Shown here piece by piece: positions 59,578 through 64,000 of a stretch of DNA of 64,000 bases. Every line of letters starts with the position of its first letter. The stretch's first letter is position 1. Under the pieces are notes generated by a model. That model was not told the origin of the DNA, ran no database searches, and worked only from the letters and a program-made list of their open reading frames with translations. Position numbers and translations under genes: made by a program. The stretch covers positions 4,180,001-4,244,000 of the forward strand of contig JAEMBT020000008.1 in NCBI GenBank assembly GCA_018873245.2, written 5' to 3'. The DNA is from Archegozetes longisetosus (taxonomy: Eukaryota > Arthropoda > Arachnida > Sarcoptiformes > Trhypochthoniidae).

Positions 59578-61088
59578 ATGAAAAGACTGCGCGAGAAGGC
59601 TTTTGGTGAATTAGGAAAACATTCTGTTATAAAAAGCGATGCGATGATGGCTGGAACTCATTGTGCTCAGTGTTCAGATACCCGGAACATCTATATAAAG
59701 ACTTGCGATTGTAGTAAAAAGCAAGTCGATCAAGAGTTAACAGCAAAACCTAATTGGGATAAGAAAGAATTAAGTTGTATTTCAGCTGTGGATACCAATA
59801 AACAAACTGAAGAACCTAAAATAAAAGCCGTTAAGGCTCTTCTCTATAAGGTTGTCAGGTATGTCTCAATTTGCTTGTTTCTACTTCTTTTCTATTCAAT
59901 GTTTTATCTCTCGCAACAATCATTCATTACTTACTTTTATTTGTTTCAAGGATTTATTTGCTAGATTCATTGCAATTTTCAAGTTTTTTTAGATTCATAT
60001 CTCTCTTTTGCTAAGCTTTTATGTGGCAATAGTTGCAAACTTTGCTTATATTTACTTTTTTTGATTACCTAATTTATTCATTCGCTTTAGCAATAAAGTG
60101 AATAATGTTTTAGCAACAATTTTTAATGTGATCAAACCTGATTCTCAATGCAATCCTGGATACTGAACGGAATTTCATTTTTAATGACTCACCTCTTTTA
60201 TTGGTCTCTTTTTGATGATTGAAACTTCAAATTGAAGTACTAGAAGTTAACAACTGACGTTTAGTGTTTTGAACTTGTTTTCGGGTGTCATTCTCTCTAC
60301 GCAAGTGTTTGGGTGAATGGATGACCAATTTTGTGCAAATCATCAATGCATTAATTTGAGCCGTATGCTAGCTCAAATGCATTAGTTTGAGCCTTATGCT
60401 AGCTCAAACGCATTAATTTGAGCCCTATGCCAGCTCAAACACATTAATTTGAGCCAGCTCAATTGTGCAAAACATAATTCTATTGTTTTTCTCTTCTTCT
60501 CTATTGATTTTCTGTTCTTTCTGGGAGTTAAACATCATATTGAAGTCAAGTGAAACGGCGAGACATTATTAAACAATTGTTAAAACTTCTTCCTGTTCAT
60601 ATTCATTTCAAATTTCTCTCTTCAACCTCTTATCAAAAATGAGGTTAGCATTTAGTAATAGCCTATCATTTTGCTTTAGGCCAATCACTTTTCTTTTGGC
60701 ATAATTAAACAATACAGTAATACGTCAATATAGTGAACCTTTTATAGTGAATCTTTTATAGTGAATCACTCTAAAGTGAATCCCTTTATAGTGAACCCCC
60801 TTATAGTGAACGCACTCGTTCAGTCCCAACATATACCTGATAATTGTCTGTCTATAGTGAGATCTCGTCATAATGAATAGCAATTTATTATATCGACGTA
60901 TTACTGTACATTAAATTAAACGTGCCATCAGTTCCGCCTTATTCAATCGGAAGAGACTTTTAATTGATTTTTTATAATTCACACAAGAACCATTGATCAA
61001 CCAAGTGATAGGTTTCGAGGGCTAACAGTTGTCTGAATTTTGAAATGTTGAAAGACAAGGAGATGAATGAGAAGGCGTTCTGTTGGCT
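59578..61088 (+). CDS. Partial Cys-containing protein gene, unknown
   Basis: Exon 59578-59858 codes MKRLREKAFGELGKH, then a Cys cluster (THCAQCSDTRN...KTCDCSKKQ), then KIKAVKALLYKVV and a phase-2 donor AG|GTATGT. An in-frame stop lies 28 bp upstream, so this ATG is a fair start. A following exon at 61029-61088 (AACAG|T...CT|GTAAGT) joins in matching phase and codes CLNFEMLKDKEMNEKAFCW. Later exons were not found in the window. No signal peptide, no named family. The first exon is the better supported. Confidence 0.4.
60348..60462. repeat. 31-bp tandem repeat with internal hairpins
   Basis: About 3.5 copies of gcattaatttgagcc..tatgctagctcaaa. Each unit contains the inverted pair TTTGAGC/GCTCAAA. 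It lies in the presumed intron of the 59578 gene. Confidence 0.9.
60713..60908. mobile_element. MITE-like element, TACAGT family
   Basis: Clean inverted ends TACAGTAATACGTCAATATA and, as reverse complement, TACAGTAATACGTCGATATA (one difference). Inside are five TATAGTGAA words. About 196 bp. It is the best-preserved copy in the window. Confidence 0.9.
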
Positions 61089-62584
61089 GTAAGTTAACGA
61101 GTACTTAGGCTTTGATTTCAGGTTAGATAAAATTATAGTTTATTTAGGGCTCACTGTTTACTAGTTAAATACACTTTTGATGCTATTTGGATAATAAAAT
61201 GTCTTATTAGAAGCTTGATTAGCATTTTCCCTTAATTACATTTCTATTAATGTATTCACAAAGTGTTTGATCTGAACTTATCTCAACTTAACTTATATTA
61301 ATCATATTTACTTATCTAATTAACCTTTTCTTTGAAGTTTCAAAACAAAATACTGATTATTAGATGATTACCTTAAGCTTTTTTTCTCTAAATCTTTACT
61401 GATTTGGTAAAACTGTTCAAAACTGTAGAGATTTAAAATTGTTGAGATTTTCTAAAATTGAGCATGATTTGTTAAAACAGTTATAATTGTCTAAAAATTT
61501 TGCAATTGGGAAATAGAAAAAAGAAATAAAAAGCAAAACTGAGATTGGTATAGAAAAAAAGAAGCTATAAATAAAGATGTATGTTTTCTAGAATGGGTCC
61601 GCGAGAGTGTAAAAGTATCTTGGTCATAACTAAAACAGCAGAACTAGTAAACGGATGAATGAAAGAGAAAAATATAGGCGTCTTAATTGCACATGTATTT
61701 GATTAAAGTTTTTCATTTGGGGGGTGCACTCAATCATCACTTGTTCGCATCGTTCACCATCCGAGAATCATATATCTCAGATTTGTATTGCCAATTATTA
61801 ACTAGTTTTATGTTCAATGACCTAAATTAATGACAATCGCATTTCTCGCCCCACTTCACTGAATGGCTACAAAAAGCAAGTAATATATGAGTTGTGAGCG
61901 CATAATAGGATCACATTTACAATAGGATCACAACCACAATAGGATCGGAGCTACAATACGATTGCAGCTACAATACGACTGCAGCTACAATACGATCACA
62001 TCTACAATAGGAGAAACACCCTTATATTTTGTTTTAGTACGTGTTCGAAGCAAGGTCATCTTAGGTTATCAACCGCAAACTCTTCTCATCCGAAACATTA
62101 CCTCTTTTTACGAACTAACAATTCCTTTCAGCTCGACTGTTATATCACTCTTCAGTTACACTACCGAAGGTTATACTACTCCTCAGCTGTGCTATTCTTC
62201 AGTTATACTACTCTTCAGCTATACTACTCTTCAGTCAAACTCCTCTTGTTAAGAAGATCCTATCTCAACTACAATGACTCCTTTAGTTTGAACACTTCGT
62301 ATCATGTCTTTATCTGTTATATCTAAATCTCACTCTGATGTCTCGTCTCAGAAAAGTTCTGGTCAAAAAAGGTCTTATGTTATAAGCAAAGTTTGCATTT
62401 ATGCCAATAAGTTAGTAATGTTTGATTGATTGATTGATTGATTGTTCGTTTATTTGTTTGATTATTATATTGAAAAATTGATGTGTTTATCTTATAATGT
62501 GTTGACTTAAAATAAGTTTAATAGAAAAGTTAACTAATTTGATATATTTCTAAAAGGGTATACGAGACAGTACCATCTAAAACA
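61089..62584. other. Repeat-bearing stretch, no gene
   Basis: An 18-bp tandem repeat at 61907-62012 (ctacaatacgattgcag) and a ~17-bp one at 62138-62245 (cttcagttatactact). The 96-codon frame across them is a repeat by-product. A short (TTGA)n run is at about 62425. Confidence 0.5.
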
Positions 62585-64000
62585 ATGAAGTTTGTTGGAG
62601 CCTTAACTTTACTGCTTCTTCTTGGTATAAACAACAACATGGAGAGCTGCATCAACAAGTTAAGTGAACACTATAGAAAGAGTCACTTAACACGTTAATG
62701 CAACAATCCATTGAATAGCCTATAAGCAAGAATAATTAGTTAATATTTAGATAGATAAATATAACTTTTTCTTGTTTCTTCGATACAGTGGCCGTGTTTT
62801 CGGTTGCATTGGCCCAAAATAAAGAAGAAACGGTAAGCTTACTCACAATAATTTTTCTTTGAAAAACTTTCCTTATAATTAAGGACATGTCCCTATTTTC
62901 AAATGCAAACAGTTATCATATAAGATAGAAAACAGCCTCAGCTTTACATCAGACTTTATTTTAAGCTTTAACGAATAACCTAAAACTCTTATTCTTGATT
63001 TTTCTTTCATCTTACTTAATATGATTCAGGATTTAAAGTTGTTTAGAATCTATTAAATCAATTATATTTATATATAAATCATTTTTAATGCTAACAAATA
63101 GTTCAAAGCTATTAAATTGAATAAATTGTGACAAACGTTGGCAAAGCGCTTTTAAGCTTTCATAGTATCAATTCAACTATAATTGACTGACCGTAACACT
63201 AAACTCATTCATTAAATGTAATTTACTAGAGATTTGAGTTAATTTAAGAATTAATTAGAATGTATCACGTATTAGGTTATGATAATTTAATTTCAAATCG
63301 TATGAAAGTGATATCTTTCACTCAAATCTGATTATTATAAAAGCATAATTTGAAAAATTAATTCATAAGTGTCTATATTTTTGGACTTCTGTTTCAACCC
63401 AATTGCGTGAAATGCCCTAAAGTAACATTAACAGAGCTATCACAACAACGAAATGTTTAGTAAAGCAGAAAATCTATCTCTAATTCAGCTCTTTTCATAA
63501 TTAGCCATTGAGTGCACTAAGAAATAGTGTTAAAACCTATTTCTTACAACATGCAACTGAGTACTAAATCTAACGATCCATTTCATTAAGCCATTAATTA
63601 ATATTCGTTTAATCTGAATGTTAATAATTTATTTGAGTTATAGTTAAAATAAAATTTGATGAAGCATCTCAACTGCAATATTTAAGCCGATTCTATAAGA
63701 TAATTTGCATCTATGACAGCTCGAACTTGAATCTATTGAAGCATCATTAATAAGCATAATTTATTGCAACACTGTCCCCATACTATATTTCATGGCTTCA
63801 AATCTTATGTTATTGCGATCACGTTCGCGACTAAAATTCAAAGCATCAGCCATTTAGCAATAATCATGAATAAAAACATTATTATTGAGTATAAACTTTA
63901 TGATCGTGGTTTCAATTTGAATCAGATACCTTCTGATTGACAATAAACGGACAAATTAGGAAGTGAATTGAAGAAATATGAGGCATGGGGGAATGTATTA
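62585..64000 (+). CDS. 5' end of a secreted protein gene, runs off the window
   Basis: Exon 1 (62585-62624) codes MKFVGALTLLLLL and ends at a phase-1 donor G|GTATAA. Exon 2 (62789-62832) begins after TTTCTTCGATACAG, codes VAVFSVALAQNKEET and ends at ACG|GTAAGC, phase 0. Joined, they give a classic signal peptide with a cut site near ALA-Q. No further exon is recognised up to 64000, so the mature protein lies mostly outside. The small first exon and phase resemble arthropod secreted or venom/salivary/cuticle genes, but nothing specific can be said. Confidence 0.6.

Noticed and set aside
61962-62252. 96-codon plus-strand frame
   Set aside because: It lies across two tandem repeat arrays.

Overview
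The window is AT-rich arthropod nuclear DNA, most likely from a chelicerate with a compact genome such as a mite. Protein genes are split by short GT-AG introns, cuticle proteins carry RR-type chitin-binding domains with the NGFRA...EPGT ending common in chelicerates, and an intron holds an interstitial stretch of the arthropod telomere unit TTAGG. No bacterial or viral gene block was seen. Placement as a mite is inference.

Layout. 1-3.5 kb: a broken protein kinase gene and repeats. 3.5-20 kb: three secreted-protein genes on the minus strand: a Tyr/Pro/Ser-rich protein (3506-5848), a very long RR cuticle protein (9529-14936) and a compact Gly/His-rich RR cuticle protein (18405-19472). Both RR genes have TATA boxes. 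A worn fourth cuticle-like exon may lie at 20.35-20.43 kb. 23.2-30.3 kb: a dense housekeeping block with RpL13A (two intronic C/D snoRNA candidates), RpS28, mRpS25, Rabenosyn-5 and a small Pro-rich membrane protein. 31.6-35.1 kb: a secreted Delta-like protein without a recognisable DSL core and with three tandem DOS-type EGF pairs. 36.6-48.1 kb: Utp14, a GFOD-type oxidoreductase, a membrane-anchored coiled-coil protein, an RSL1D1-type nucleolar protein, MRNIP and an unrecognised membrane protein. 50.8 kb: tRNA-Ile(AAU). 51-62 kb: gene-poor, rich in short tandem arrays and MITE-like elements. 59.6-64 kb: the starts of two unrecognised genes, the second secreted and running past the window end.

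Shared themes. RpL13A, RpS28, the snoRNA candidates, Utp14 and RSL1D1 all serve cytosolic ribosome production. mRpS25 serves the mitochondrial ribosome. The RR proteins are for cuticle.

Cautions. Exon joins were made by eye from splice signals, reading phase and family likeness. Two conserved genes (RpL13A, Rabenosyn-5) each contain one small frame break; assembly error is the simplest explanation, but this cannot be settled from the sequence alone.
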